A stretch of DNA of 64,000 nucleotides from Opitutaceae bacterium (GTDB lineage: Bacteria > Verrucomicrobiota > Verrucomicrobiia > Opitutales > Opitutaceae). Shown piece after piece: positions 54,401-62,178 of the stretch. The position numbers and the translations under genes are program-made. A model generated the notes under the pieces. It made no database searches, was not told the DNA's origin, and saw only the letters and a list, made by a program, of their open reading frames with translations. Within the stretch, counting starts at the first letter, position 1. Each line of letters begins with the position of its first letter. Where the stretch lies: assembly GCA_016794785.1 (NCBI GenBank), contig JAEUHC010000027.1:248001-312000 (forward strand), given 5' to 3'.

Positions 54401-54566
54401 CAGCCCGCTGCACTCGGCCGAAAATCGTGCCGGCTTGGGCGGCTGAGGCAGGCGTGGCCGCGGAGGAAATCGATGGCAACGGGGCAAGGCAGCCGAGGCA
54501 CGCGATGAGCGCGGCCAGCGGCGAGCTAAGTAAACGCGGACCAAGGGGAGGACGGGATGGGTGCAT
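51411..54566 (-). CDS. TonB-dependent receptor with N-terminal carboxypeptidase-like domain
   Basis: 1051 residues, signal peptide about 1-37. A carboxypeptidase-regulatory-like domain (IFGRVQRAENGEYLTNARV, about 48-125) is followed by a TonB-box-like VVKLDEFQVSASREM (about 137-151), plug (NVSEFIKFLPGVSMD) and barrel ending GIRGTF. It is less close to the two tandem paralogues than they are to each other. First gene of a two-gene minus unit with a heme dehydrogenase. Its operator (54677-54709) lies in the 202-nt spacer shared with the divergent AraC gene, a regulator-next-to-target layout. Confidence 0.92.
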   Translation of the reverse strand: MHPSRPPLGPRLLSSPLAALIACLGCLAPLPSISSAATPASAAQAGTIFGRVQRAENGEYLTNARVAVKGTGLVVFTDASGSFRLSAVPVGAVVLQVFYTGLPLTEVPLQVDAAAPLQRDIVLTAVARGPRANETQVVKLDEFQVSASREMSAAALAINEQRFAPNLKNVVATDEFGDVGEGNVSEFIKFLPGVSMDSLGGILMGASINGVPSDYVPVTVGGFDFANTPLIGGTGRSVDLSMLSVNNVSRIEVSLSPTPESSGSALAGSINAIPRSAFERSRPELKASVFLMMRDNQRDFHKTPGPRVATRKVHPGFDFSYTNPVSKNFGFTVSAGTTHQFSGEPASTNTWRGAGTATNGAAFPHTTVDKPYLSAYATRNSAKEELRRSLGTTIDYRLTPFDRLSFGLQAYTFSTFINHSQVAFNVGRVLPGNFSPTFTRGDTGAGDLTLTSNGNVRRNWSYTPTLVWRHDGPLWKAEAGAALSRARNRTTNLQEGFMQLTTSRRTGVTVSFADNFYLRPGSIIVTDGATGAAVNPYMLSTYALATTRGAEASTDDTKRTAYANLRRDFSWRVPVTLKGGLDVRINSRENRGLTPTYNVVGADGLTSTSPLTGDNQAAPFIDPVYSQRVASYGFPAIQTVWNEKLYQHVLANPTHYALDANAAYRSEVNASKWSEEMISAAYLRGDVSLLEGRLKLVGGLRGEQTNIEAEGPLNDPSRNVQRSASGVPILGANGRPLPITTNALAASRLTLLDRGAKVDKEYLRLFPSLNASYNLRENLIARVGFSTAVGRPNFNQYSGGITLPDTDAPASSTNRIVVNNAAIKAWSAQSMQAQLEYYFEGIGLISVGGFRREFENFFGTTVFTPTPEFLALYSLDAGTYGGYDVSTQFNVATKVRMEGYNLNYKQALTFLPHWARGVQVFANATVQRAVGDTSAEFQGYVPRGFNWGVSLTRPTYKLYANWSYRGATRGNPVNGTGIEASTFNWTSKRLYIDLSGEYVFWKRMAVFASMRNLGDASEDSKIYGPNTPEIARFRQRIQYGSLWTIGIRGTF

Positions 54567-54676
54567 GGTGGGATTTTTCAGGGTTGTCTGCTTGAGACGG
54601 GCCGACGAATCAGGGAATTGGCCGCAGTTCTAAACTTCGGGGAGGGTGCCTCTCCTTTCCGTCAGTTAGAAGACAT

Positions 54677-54709
54677 GGCCTCACACTACTTCCCGACGAT
54701 TCCACACAT
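54677..54709 (-). promoter_or_regulatory. AraC-type direct-repeat operator, copy C (divergent TonB/araC spacer)
   Basis: Minus-strand reading: ATGTGTGGAATCGTCGG, 6 nt, GTGTGAGGCC, as in copies A and B (plus-strand CACAC at 54682 and 54703, spacing 21). It is 116 nt upstream of the TonB receptor start and 60 nt upstream of the AraC start, so it could serve both activation and autoregulation. Confidence 0.72.
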
Positions 54710-54768
54710 CGCAGCGCACGGCGGCCGGAGTCAGCGCCTGCTTGTCAGGGTGAAACGGATTGCGCAGC

Positions 54769-55617
54769 ATGCGCGCGATGTTCACGCCTCCCAACCTCAG
54801 CGAAGACTCCACGGTCAATGGACCGCGCAGCCGTTGCTGGACGATCGAGGCGAAGGACTGTTCGGAACTCGCGGTGCTGCATATGGCGCGAGTGGGAATC
54901 GACGAGGCGCACGCGCCTTATCGGCGGGTGCGGGTGCGACCGGCCGGCAGTTTTCTGATGGCAACGCTCGAAGGCGCGGGCCGGGTTTTGCTGGAAGGCC
55001 GTTGGCAAAATGTGACCCCGGGCACGATGTGCCTCGCGCCGCCCCGGGTGTTGAACGCGTTGGTGGCCTCGCCCGGGCATCGCTGGGTGTTTGCCTGGGT
55101 GCGTTATGACGAGCCCTCGTGGGTCAGCCCGCTGGTAGGCGCGGCCTCGCCACTGCGGCTGCGCGCGGGCGCGGAGGATTTCGGCCACGTGCTGAGCGGG
55201 TTGCGCCGGGAGTGGGAGGGGGCGCGCGACGCGGCGCAGCTGCATCACTGGATCAGCTTGCTGCACGGATTGGCGCTGCGAGCGGCCCGGCCCTGGCACA
55301 GCGATTCGCGGGTGGGGCAGATCTGGGATGTCGTCGCCAACGATTTGGCCTTCGACTGGAAACTGAACTCGCTCGCGGCTCGCTGCCATGTGAGCGCGGA
55401 GCATCTGCGCCGGCTCTGCCGGCGGGAGTTCGGCCGGACGCCGATGGAGCACGTCACCTACATGCGGATTCGCCGGGCGCAAAGCCTGCTGGAGACGACC
55501 GACCACAAGCTCGACCACATTGCGGCCACCGTCGGCTACCATAGCAGCGATGTCCTCACGCGCGCGTTTGTGCGTCATGTGGGCGTGCCGCCGTCGCATT
55601 ACCGCGAGCGGCGGTGA
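54769..55617 (+). CDS. AraC-family transcriptional regulator
   Basis: 282 residues from the ATG at 54769; an in-frame TTG at 54760 and ATG at 54778 are alternatives and no ribosome site decides. The N-terminal half is a cupin-like effector domain (GRVLLEGRWQNVTPG, CLAPPRVLNALVASPGHRWVF). The C-terminal ~100 residues are the double helix-turn-helix: LNSLAARCHVSAEHLRRLCRREFG, then RRAQSLLETTDHKLDHIAATVGY and the closing PPSHYRERR. The gene is divergent from a TonB receptor across a spacer holding the 21-bp direct repeat. It is the natural candidate to bind all three copies of that element and sense the polysaccharide or a breakdown product. Confidence 0.9.
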   Translation: MRAMFTPPNLSEDSTVNGPRSRCWTIEAKDCSELAVLHMARVGIDEAHAPYRRVRVRPAGSFLMATLEGAGRVLLEGRWQNVTPGTMCLAPPRVLNALVASPGHRWVFAWVRYDEPSWVSPLVGAASPLRLRAGAEDFGHVLSGLRREWEGARDAAQLHHWISLLHGLALRAARPWHSDSRVGQIWDVVANDLAFDWKLNSLAARCHVSAEHLRRLCRREFGRTPMEHVTYMRIRRAQSLLETTDHKLDHIAATVGYHSSDVLTRAFVRHVGVPPSHYRERR

Positions 55618-55626
55618 GGCGGGGCG

Positions 55627-57252
55627 CTATTTGGCGGTCACCGTCGCTCCGTCGCGACGCGGATCGGCGGCGCCGGTCCAGATGCCGTTCTCCAACGCCA
55701 CGGCATGCACGCCGCCGAAGTAGGCGTTGCGGTCGCGCTGCGTGAGCCGGTTCATGTCCGCGGGCCAGCCTTGCACGCTCCAGCCACGGGCTTCGAGGCG
55801 CGTCCGCCAAGTAGGAGCGGTCAGGTCCTCGGCGTAGAGGCGATTGGGAGGTATCACGTGCCAGCGCGGCTCGGCCACGGCGCCGGCGATGTCGCGTTGG
55901 CCGTCGGCCCAGAGCTGGGTCACCTGAGAAACGGCCGAGATGATGCGCGCGCTGCCGGGGCTGCCGAGCGCGAGGTGCGCCCGGCCGTCGCGCGCGAGGA
56001 TGGTCGCGCTCATCGAGGAATACGGCATCGCGTCGCCGCGCAGCGCGAAGGGATGAGTGGGATCGCCGACAACCAGATCAGTCATGTAGTCGTTGTAGAA
56101 GAATCCCAGCTTCGGGCTGGCGACGAGGGCGCCGTAATAGTTGTTGATGCTGGCCGTGACCGCCACCGCCATGCCGGCGCCATCGACCAGCGAGTAGTGC
56201 GTCGTCTCGCCGGGATGGCGTTCGCGGGCCGCGGCGCGCAGCCGCTCGGCCGTGGCGCGTGAAGTCCGCTCGGCGGTCTCGGCCGCGGGGTTGGCCATGT
56301 CGCGCACCGGATTTTTCCGGCTGCTCGTGTGCCCGACATCAAGCGCCTCAATCACGAGATCGGGCCGGGTCGCCGCACCGGGGGCGAGCGCACGGGCCTC
56401 GGAAAGGCCGAGCACCTGCAAAATCTGCATGACCACCCAACCCGAGGCCGGCGGCTGCAACGTGTAAACCTCCCAGTCGCGATAACGTCCCTGCAAAGCC
56501 GGCTGCTCGCGCGGCTCGGGGAGGTTTGCGAGGTCGGCCGCCGTGATCCAGCCGCCGTGCGCGGCCATGTCGCGCGCGATTTCGCCGGCGATTTCCCCGC
56601 GGTAGAAATCATCCGCGCCGTGCGTCGCGAGACGGCGCAAGGTGGCGGCCAGCGCCGGCTGTTTCCAGAGCGTGCCCGCCGGTGGCACGGTGCCATCGGG
56701 ATTCAGGGTGAGTGCGCGGCCGGTGACGTGTTGGGTCAGTTGCGGCGCCATGCGCGCGAGCACGCGCTGGCGGAACGGCCCGAGCACGAAGCCCTCGTCC
56801 GCCGAGCGAATCGCCGGCGCGAGCAGCTGCGCCCACGTGATTTTTCCGCTGCCATGCGTGCGCCACGCGTAGGCGAGGGTGCGCACCGTGCTCGGGATGG
56901 TGGTCGCGCGATGCGCCACGAGGTCGGCCTTGGTCGCGCCGGCAGGCACACCGTGCGGGCTGCGCGACGTGCCGTTGATCACGAAGGGCGCACGTTGCGG
57001 CGCATGCACCAGCATCTGCATTCCGCCGCCGAGGCCGGACATCGCAGGCTCCGTGACGGCGAGCGAGAACGAGACCGCCACCGCGGCGTCGATTGCGTTG
57101 CCGCCGCGCTCGAGGATTTCGCGCCCGGCCTGCGCCGCCTCGGGCGTCGCCGCCGAGATCACGCCTCCGGCCGCCGCCGCACGCACGGCGAGGCCGAGCA
57201 AAAGTGCGCTGCACAGGAGCGCACGCGAAAGGGGATGCGACAGGAGTTTCAT
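55627..57252 (-). CDS. ggt: Gamma-glutamyltransferase
   Basis: 541 residues from the ATG at 57252; the frame extends to a TTG at 57261. Signal peptide about 1-28. The large-subunit start GVISAATPEAAQAGREIL and GGNAIDAAVAV are typical. The autocleavage and nucleophile motif GETTHYSLVDGAG has the N-terminal Thr of the small subunit at about 350. SPGSARIISAVSQV near the end is also conserved. The enzyme would hydrolyse gamma-glutamyl bonds in the periplasm. It is the last gene of the RpiR-led operon, 16 nt after the CoA-transferase, and may release an amine or amino acid for the aminotransferase encoded upstream. Confidence 0.9.
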   Translation of the reverse strand: MKLLSHPLSRALLCSALLLGLAVRAAAAGGVISAATPEAAQAGREILERGGNAIDAAVAVSFSLAVTEPAMSGLGGGMQMLVHAPQRAPFVINGTSRSPHGVPAGATKADLVAHRATTIPSTVRTLAYAWRTHGSGKITWAQLLAPAIRSADEGFVLGPFRQRVLARMAPQLTQHVTGRALTLNPDGTVPPAGTLWKQPALAATLRRLATHGADDFYRGEIAGEIARDMAAHGGWITAADLANLPEPREQPALQGRYRDWEVYTLQPPASGWVVMQILQVLGLSEARALAPGAATRPDLVIEALDVGHTSSRKNPVRDMANPAAETAERTSRATAERLRAAARERHPGETTHYSLVDGAGMAVAVTASINNYYGALVASPKLGFFYNDYMTDLVVGDPTHPFALRGDAMPYSSMSATILARDGRAHLALGSPGSARIISAVSQVTQLWADGQRDIAGAVAEPRWHVIPPNRLYAEDLTAPTWRTRLEARGWSVQGWPADMNRLTQRDRNAYFGGVHAVALENGIWTGAADPRRDGATVTAK

Positions 57253-57268
57253 GGGGACCAAAGAGGAT

Positions 57269-58621
57269 TCAGTTCAGGGCGACGCTGAAGCTGCAACCGG
57301 TTTTGGCGCGAACGTCTTCGAACTGCACACCAGGGTGCAGCTCGCGCAGCACGAGCCCACCGCCGGGCGCGACCTCGAAGACGCATAGGTCCGTGATGAT
57401 TAGGTTCACCACGCCCTGGCCCGTGATCGGCAGGGCGCAGCGGCGGAGAATCTTGGGGCTGCCGTCCTTGGCGCAGTGCTCCATGACGGCGACGACCCGG
57501 CGCACCCCGGCTACAAGGTCCATCGCGCCGCCGGGGCCCTTCACCATTTTTCCCGGCACCATCCAGTTGGCGATGTCGCCGTTTTCCGCGACCTCGAGGG
57601 CGCCGAGAATCGAGAGATCGATGTGCCCGCCGCGGATCATGGCGAACGAATCGACGCTGGAGAAGAACGCCGAGCCCGGGATCGTGGTGATGGTCTGCTT
57701 GCCCGCGTTGATCAGGTCCGCATCGACTGCGTCCGGCGCGGGAAAGGGGCCCGTGCCGAGCAGGCCGTTTTCCGATTGGAGCGTCACGTTCATGCCCGGC
57801 GGGATGAGGTTGGCCACGAGCGTGGGGATGCCGATCCCGAGGTTGACGTGATAACCATCGCGCAGCTCACGCGCGGCGCGGCGTGCCATTAGCTCGCGAA
57901 TGGGCGTCTCCTTCTTCGAGGCCGCGCTGCCCTGCACGGTGCGGAACTCGATGCGCTTTTCGTAGCTCGCACCGCGCACGATGCGATCGATGTAGATGCC
58001 GGGTGTGTGGATTTGATCGGGATCGAGTTCGCCGGCGGGGACGAGTTCCTCGACCTCGGCGACGGTGATCTTCCCGCAGGTGGCGATCATCGGGTTGAAG
58101 TTTCGCGCGGTCTTCCGGAAGACGAGATTGCCGGCATGGTCAGCCTTCCACGCCTTCACGAGCGCGAGGTCGGCGGTGAGCGCCTCCTCGAGCACATAGT
58201 CCTTGTCGCCAAAACGCTTCGTCTCCTTGCCGGTGGCGAGAGCGGTGCCGAAGGCGGTGCGCGTGTAGAACGCCGGGATGCCAGCCCCGCCGGCGCGAAG
58301 TTTTTCCGCGAGCGTGCCCTGCGGCACGAGCTGGAGATCGAGCTCGCCGGCGAGCACCTGGCGCTCGAACTCCTTGTTCTCGCCGACATAAGAGGCGAAG
58401 ACCTTTTTCACCTGGCGCGTCCTGAGCAGCAGCCCCATGCCGAAGTCATCCACGCCGGCATTGTTGCCGATGATCGTGAGGCCCTTCACGCCGCTGGCCA
58501 CGAGCGCGTGGATCAAATTCTCCGGGATGCCGCAGAGCCCGAACCCGCCCGCTGCGATCGTCATGTCGTCGCGCAGGAGACCGGCGAGGGCGGAGGCGGC
58601 ATCGGGGAAAACTTTGTTCAT
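57269..58621 (-). CDS. Fused 3-oxoacid CoA-transferase (A and B subunits in one chain)
   Basis: 450 residues. The alpha part (1 to ~230) has MTIAAGGFGLCGIPENLI. The beta part (~238-450) has the catalytic SENGLLG with Glu 284 forming the CoA thioester. Bacterial enzymes are usually two genes; the fusion resembles the mitochondrial SCOT order. It would move CoA between acetoacetate and an acyl-CoA. Next to a thiolase (14-nt gap) and across from a BKACE enzyme that makes acetoacetate, it likely activates acetoacetate to acetoacetyl-CoA, using the acyl-CoA made by BKACE or succinyl-CoA as donor. Confidence 0.9.
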   Translation of the reverse strand: MNKVFPDAASALAGLLRDDMTIAAGGFGLCGIPENLIHALVASGVKGLTIIGNNAGVDDFGMGLLLRTRQVKKVFASYVGENKEFERQVLAGELDLQLVPQGTLAEKLRAGGAGIPAFYTRTAFGTALATGKETKRFGDKDYVLEEALTADLALVKAWKADHAGNLVFRKTARNFNPMIATCGKITVAEVEELVPAGELDPDQIHTPGIYIDRIVRGASYEKRIEFRTVQGSAASKKETPIRELMARRAARELRDGYHVNLGIGIPTLVANLIPPGMNVTLQSENGLLGTGPFPAPDAVDADLINAGKQTITTIPGSAFFSSVDSFAMIRGGHIDLSILGALEVAENGDIANWMVPGKMVKGPGGAMDLVAGVRRVVAVMEHCAKDGSPKILRRCALPITGQGVVNLIITDLCVFEVAPGGGLVLRELHPGVQFEDVRAKTGCSFSVALN

Positions 58622-58635
58622 GCGATAGCGATTGG

Positions 58636-59814
58636 TCAGCCCACCTCGATGCAGACCGCGAGGCCCTCGCCACCGCCGATGCAGATGGTGGCGACGCCGC
58701 GCTTGAGGCCGCGCTCGCGCAGGGCGGCGAGCAGGGTCACCACGATGCGTGCGCCGCTCGCGCCGATGGGATGGCCGAGGGCGATGGCGCCACCGCGGAC
58801 ATTCATCTTTTCGGCTGGCACACCGAGTTCACGCGCAAAGGCCAGCGGCACGACCGCGAATGCTTCGTTTACTTCCCAGAGATCAACGTCGCCCACCTGC
58901 CAGCCCGCGCGCGCGAGGGCCTGCCGTGCGGCCGCGACCGGCGCGGTGGTGAACCACAAGGGATCGTGCGCATGGCAGCCGTGGCTGACGAGTCGCGCGA
59001 TGGGTTGCAGGCCGCGTTCGTGGGCGTGCCGGTCGTTCGTGAGCAGGAGGGCGGCGGCTCCGTCGTTGAGTGTCGAGGCATTCGCCGCGGTGATCGTGCC
59101 GGTCTTTTCAAAGGCGGGACGCAGCGTGGGAATCTTTTCGAAGTTAACCTTGGCCGGGCCTTCGTCGTGCTCGACGAGGGTCACCTGGTCTCTCGCACCG
59201 GGGACTTTCACCGGGGTGATCTCAGCGGCGAAAAGCCCGGCGGCCTGCGCGGCCTGGGCACGGCGGAAACTCGCCGTCGCATACGCATCCTGATCCTCCC
59301 GGGTCAGGCCGTAGCGCGTCGCGCACTGCTCCGCGCAACTGCCCATGTGCTGATCGGAATAAGGATCCCAGAGTCCGTCGTGGATCAGCGCGTCCACCAT
59401 CTGCTGATGGCCGAGGCGAAACCCGGTGCGCGCCTTCGGCAGCAGATACGGGGCGGCGCTCATGTTTTCCATGCCACCGGCGACGACGAGCGTGGCGTCG
59501 CCGAGCGCGAGCGCCCGGTGTCCCTGCACGATCGCCTCCAGGCCGCTGCCGCAGACTTTGTGAATCGTGGTGCAGCGCGTGGCGTGAGGCAGGCCCGCAT
59601 GAATCGCCGCCTGCCGCGCCGGAGCCTGACCCACGCCCGCCTGCAAGACCTCGCCCATGAAGACATCGGTGACATCGGCCGCTTGCGTTCTCGCTTGGTC
59701 CAACGCGCCGCGGATGGCGGCCGCGCCGAGTCGGGGCGCCGGCACGGCGGCGAGCGCGCCTTGAAAAGCCCCGAGCGGCGTGCGGGTGGCGGCGAGAATG
59801 ACCGTGGAAGCCAT
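58636..59814 (-). CDS. Thiolase (acetyl-CoA C-acetyltransferase)
   Basis: 392 residues. Active-site CTTIHKVCGSGLEAI has the nucleophile Cys 88. NVRGGAIALGHPIGASG has His 348 (Arg replaces the usual Asn in NVNGG). CIGGGEG has the second Cys 378. These are the three thiolase signatures at standard positions. It would split acetoacetyl-CoA into two acetyl-CoA, or the reverse. It is placed between the CoA-transferase and the aminotransferase with gaps of 14 and 21 nt, so it is co-transcribed. Confidence 0.92.
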   Translation of the reverse strand: MASTVILAATRTPLGAFQGALAAVPAPRLGAAAIRGALDQARTQAADVTDVFMGEVLQAGVGQAPARQAAIHAGLPHATRCTTIHKVCGSGLEAIVQGHRALALGDATLVVAGGMENMSAAPYLLPKARTGFRLGHQQMVDALIHDGLWDPYSDQHMGSCAEQCATRYGLTREDQDAYATASFRRAQAAQAAGLFAAEITPVKVPGARDQVTLVEHDEGPAKVNFEKIPTLRPAFEKTGTITAANASTLNDGAAALLLTNDRHAHERGLQPIARLVSHGCHAHDPLWFTTAPVAAARQALARAGWQVGDVDLWEVNEAFAVVPLAFARELGVPAEKMNVRGGAIALGHPIGASGARIVVTLLAALRERGLKRGVATICIGGGEGLAVCIEVG

Positions 59815-59835
59815 GGCGGGAGAGGGTTCTTCGTC

Positions 59836-61170
59836 TCAGGTGTGGAGGGACGCGAGTGCCGCTTCGACCGCGTCGCCGAGTCGGCCGACGATGGTGTCGA
59901 TGAGCGCGGCATCGACGATGAAGGGCGGGGCGAGCAATACGTGGTCGCCAATCGAACCGTTGACCGTGCCACCCATCGGATAGACCATCAACCCACGCGC
60001 CATCGCTTCGCGCTTGATGCGCGCGTGCAGTTTCAGGGCCGGGTGAAACGGCTGCTTCGTGGTTCGGTCGGCGACCAACTCGACGCCACGGAAAAGCCCG
60101 CGCCCGCGAATGTCGCCGACATGCGGATTCGCGCCGAGCCGCTCACGCAGCCGGCGATCAAGATAGGCGCCCTGCGTCCGGACATTGGCGAGCAGTCCGT
60201 CGCGCCGGATCACATCCTGCACGGCCAGCGCGGCGGCGCACGCCACCGGGTGGCCCATGTAGGTATGGCCGTGCTGAAACATTCCGCTGCCCCGCGCGAA
60301 CGCCTCGTATATTTTTGCGCCCACCAAGACGGCGCCGATTGGCTGGTAGCCGCCCGCCAGGCCCTTGGCGACCGCCATGAGGTCAGGCGACACACCGTCC
60401 TGCTCGCAGGCGTGGAGCGTGCCGGTGCGCCCCATGCCGCACATCACTTCATCAAGGATGAGGAGCACGCCATGCCGGTCGCAGATCTCGCGGATGTGTT
60501 TGAAATAGTCGCCGACCGGCGGCACCGCGCCGGCCGTCGCGCCCACGACGGTCTCGGCGACAAAGGCCGCCACCGTGTCGGGCCCGAGGGCGAGAATCCT
60601 TTCCTCAAGGGCCTGCGCCGAGCGCCGCGCATAGTCCGCGTCGCTCTCGTCCGGGCGCTGGTGCCGGTAGGCGAAGCACGGATCGATGTGATGTGTCTCG
60701 ATCAGCAGCGGGCGGAACTGTGCGCGCCGCCACTCGTTGCCGCCGACGGCGAGGGCGCCGAGGGTGTTGCCGTGGTAGCTCTGGCGGCGCGCGATCAGGT
60801 GGCGGCGCTGGGGTTGTCCCCGCTCGACGAAATACTGGCGCGCCATCTTCAGCGCCGCCTCCATCGCCTCGGACCCGCCGCTTACGAGGTAGGCATGCGA
60901 CAACCCCGGGGGCGCGTCCGTGATCAAACGATCGGCGAGGCGTTCCGCGATCTCGGTCGTGAAGAAGGCCGTGTGCGCAAACGCCATCCGGTCGATTTGA
61001 TCGTGCATCGCCGCGCGCACCGCGGGATGCCCATGCCCGAGGCAGGAAACGGCGGCGCCGCCGGAGGCATCGAGATACGCGCGGCCGTTGGCATCGAACA
61101 CCTCGGCGCCGCGGCCGTCGGCGGCGATAGGCAGCGCCGCGGCGATTTGGCGATGAAGCAGGCGAGTCAT
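59836..61170 (-). CDS. Class III PLP-dependent aminotransferase
   Basis: 444 residues, cytoplasmic. Class III landmarks: LVSGGSEAMEAALKMAR (about 94-110), YHGNTLGAL, LLILDEVMCGMGRTG (Asp 239 pairs with the PLP pyridine), DLMAVAKGLAGGYQPIGA (Lys 268, Schiff base), then FQHGHTYMGHP. This class acts on omega- or beta-amino groups (beta-alanine, gamma-aminobutyrate, taurine) and on some alpha-amino acids. Next to BKACE, CoA-transferase and thiolase genes, it probably makes the beta-keto acid that BKACE cleaves. The actual amino donor is unknown. It starts 6 nt after the RpiR stop. Confidence 0.9.
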   Translation of the reverse strand: MTRLLHRQIAAALPIAADGRGAEVFDANGRAYLDASGGAAVSCLGHGHPAVRAAMHDQIDRMAFAHTAFFTTEIAERLADRLITDAPPGLSHAYLVSGGSEAMEAALKMARQYFVERGQPQRRHLIARRQSYHGNTLGALAVGGNEWRRAQFRPLLIETHHIDPCFAYRHQRPDESDADYARRSAQALEERILALGPDTVAAFVAETVVGATAGAVPPVGDYFKHIREICDRHGVLLILDEVMCGMGRTGTLHACEQDGVSPDLMAVAKGLAGGYQPIGAVLVGAKIYEAFARGSGMFQHGHTYMGHPVACAAALAVQDVIRRDGLLANVRTQGAYLDRRLRERLGANPHVGDIRGRGLFRGVELVADRTTKQPFHPALKLHARIKREAMARGLMVYPMGGTVNGSIGDHVLLAPPFIVDAALIDTIVGRLGDAVEAALASLHT

Positions 61171-61176
61171 CGAAGT

Positions 61177-62079
61177 TCAGCGACAGGGGCGGGCCTGCGT
61201 GCCGGCCGATCCCGGCTGCCAGTGGGTGTGGAACGCCGCCAGTTGTGCCTCGGTGCGCTTGAGTTCGGCGGCCACCGTCTCGCCCCCGCGTCCCGCGGCC
61301 AGCGACGCGAGAATCTCGGCGAGCGCGAACGCGGGCGCCATCGTGTGGAAAAAGGACGGGCTGCCCGTGGGCACGAGGAGCACGTGCGCCGCGAGCCGGG
61401 CGAGGGGCGAGGCCTGGCTGTCGGTCAGCGCCACGATGGGCACGCCACGCTCCGCGGCGTAGCGGGCGGTCTCGATCGTGGTGCGCGTGTAGGGCTTCAC
61501 ACTCACGACGAGGAGAACATCCTTTCCACTCGCACCCCGGATGGCATCAAGGCCCGCGCCTGATGCGCAGTTGAGCAGCACCGACCGATCGCCGAACAGG
61601 GAGAGAATGTAGTCGAGCTGCCACGCCACGGGATAGGAAGCGCGCAAACCAAGGCCATAAATCCGCCGCGCGGAGTGCAGCCGCCCGGCGGCGGCCACGA
61701 GCTGATCGAGCACCGCCGGATCCGCGAGACCAGCCATCTGCTTCGTGAGGGATTCCACCATCTCCGCGGCGAGGGCGCGGTCGCCCTTGAGTTTCTGCGT
61801 CGAGACCTGGGTGCTGGCCTTGCCGGCAAAGCCGAGGCCGTTTGACCGAATCGCCTCGGCGTGCAGCTCCCGGACCCGGTCGTAGCCCGCCAAGCCGAGG
61901 CGCTTCGCGAAACGCGTCATTGTGGCGGGAGTCAGGCCCGCGCGTCGCGCCTGCTCGCGCATCGAGAGCAGGGCCACATCGCGCGGATTTTCGAGCACGT
62001 AGCGCGCGGCCGACTGAAGCTGCCCGGGCAGCCCATCGATTGCCTGGACAATGCGGCCGGAGATGGATGCCTGGTTCAT
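61177..62079 (-). CDS. MurR/RpiR-family transcriptional regulator
   Basis: 300 residues from the ATG at 62079; the longer open frame crosses the divergent gene and is rejected. N-terminal HTH_6 domain: ALLSMREQARRAGLTPATMTRFAKRLGLAGYD. C-terminal SIS domain, about 110-260: RRIYGLGLRASYPVAWQLDYIL, DVLLVVSVKPYTRTTIETA, GVPIVALTDS. The SIS fold normally binds a phosphosugar, though the adjacent genes are for amino/keto acid breakdown. It leads the five-gene operon and is divergent from the BKACE gene, so it probably controls both. Confidence 0.9.
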   Translation of the reverse strand: MNQASISGRIVQAIDGLPGQLQSAARYVLENPRDVALLSMREQARRAGLTPATMTRFAKRLGLAGYDRVRELHAEAIRSNGLGFAGKASTQVSTQKLKGDRALAAEMVESLTKQMAGLADPAVLDQLVAAAGRLHSARRIYGLGLRASYPVAWQLDYILSLFGDRSVLLNCASGAGLDAIRGASGKDVLLVVSVKPYTRTTIETARYAAERGVPIVALTDSQASPLARLAAHVLLVPTGSPSFFHTMAPAFALAEILASLAAGRGGETVAAELKRTEAQLAAFHTHWQPGSAGTQARPCR

Positions 62080-62128
62080 CAGGGGACGATGAGCGACACT
62101 GGAGCCGGCGACGGAACCGTGCAACATC

Positions 62129-62164
62129 TGTTTCAAAATACCATTGTGCGGCCCAAGTGTTTCA
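62129..62164. promoter_or_regulatory. TGTTTCA direct repeat in the RpiR/BKACE divergent spacer
   Basis: TGTTTCA occurs at 62129-62135 and 62158-62164, 29 bp apart, within the 99-nt spacer between rpiR-like and BKACE genes. It could be an operator for the RpiR regulator, but two short matches are weak support. Confidence 0.3.
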
Positions 62165-62178
62165 CGCATACCTGCGCC

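Noticed and set aside
58771..61563. 930-codon plus-strand frame
   Set aside because: Antisense to thiolase, aminotransferase and the RpiR gene.
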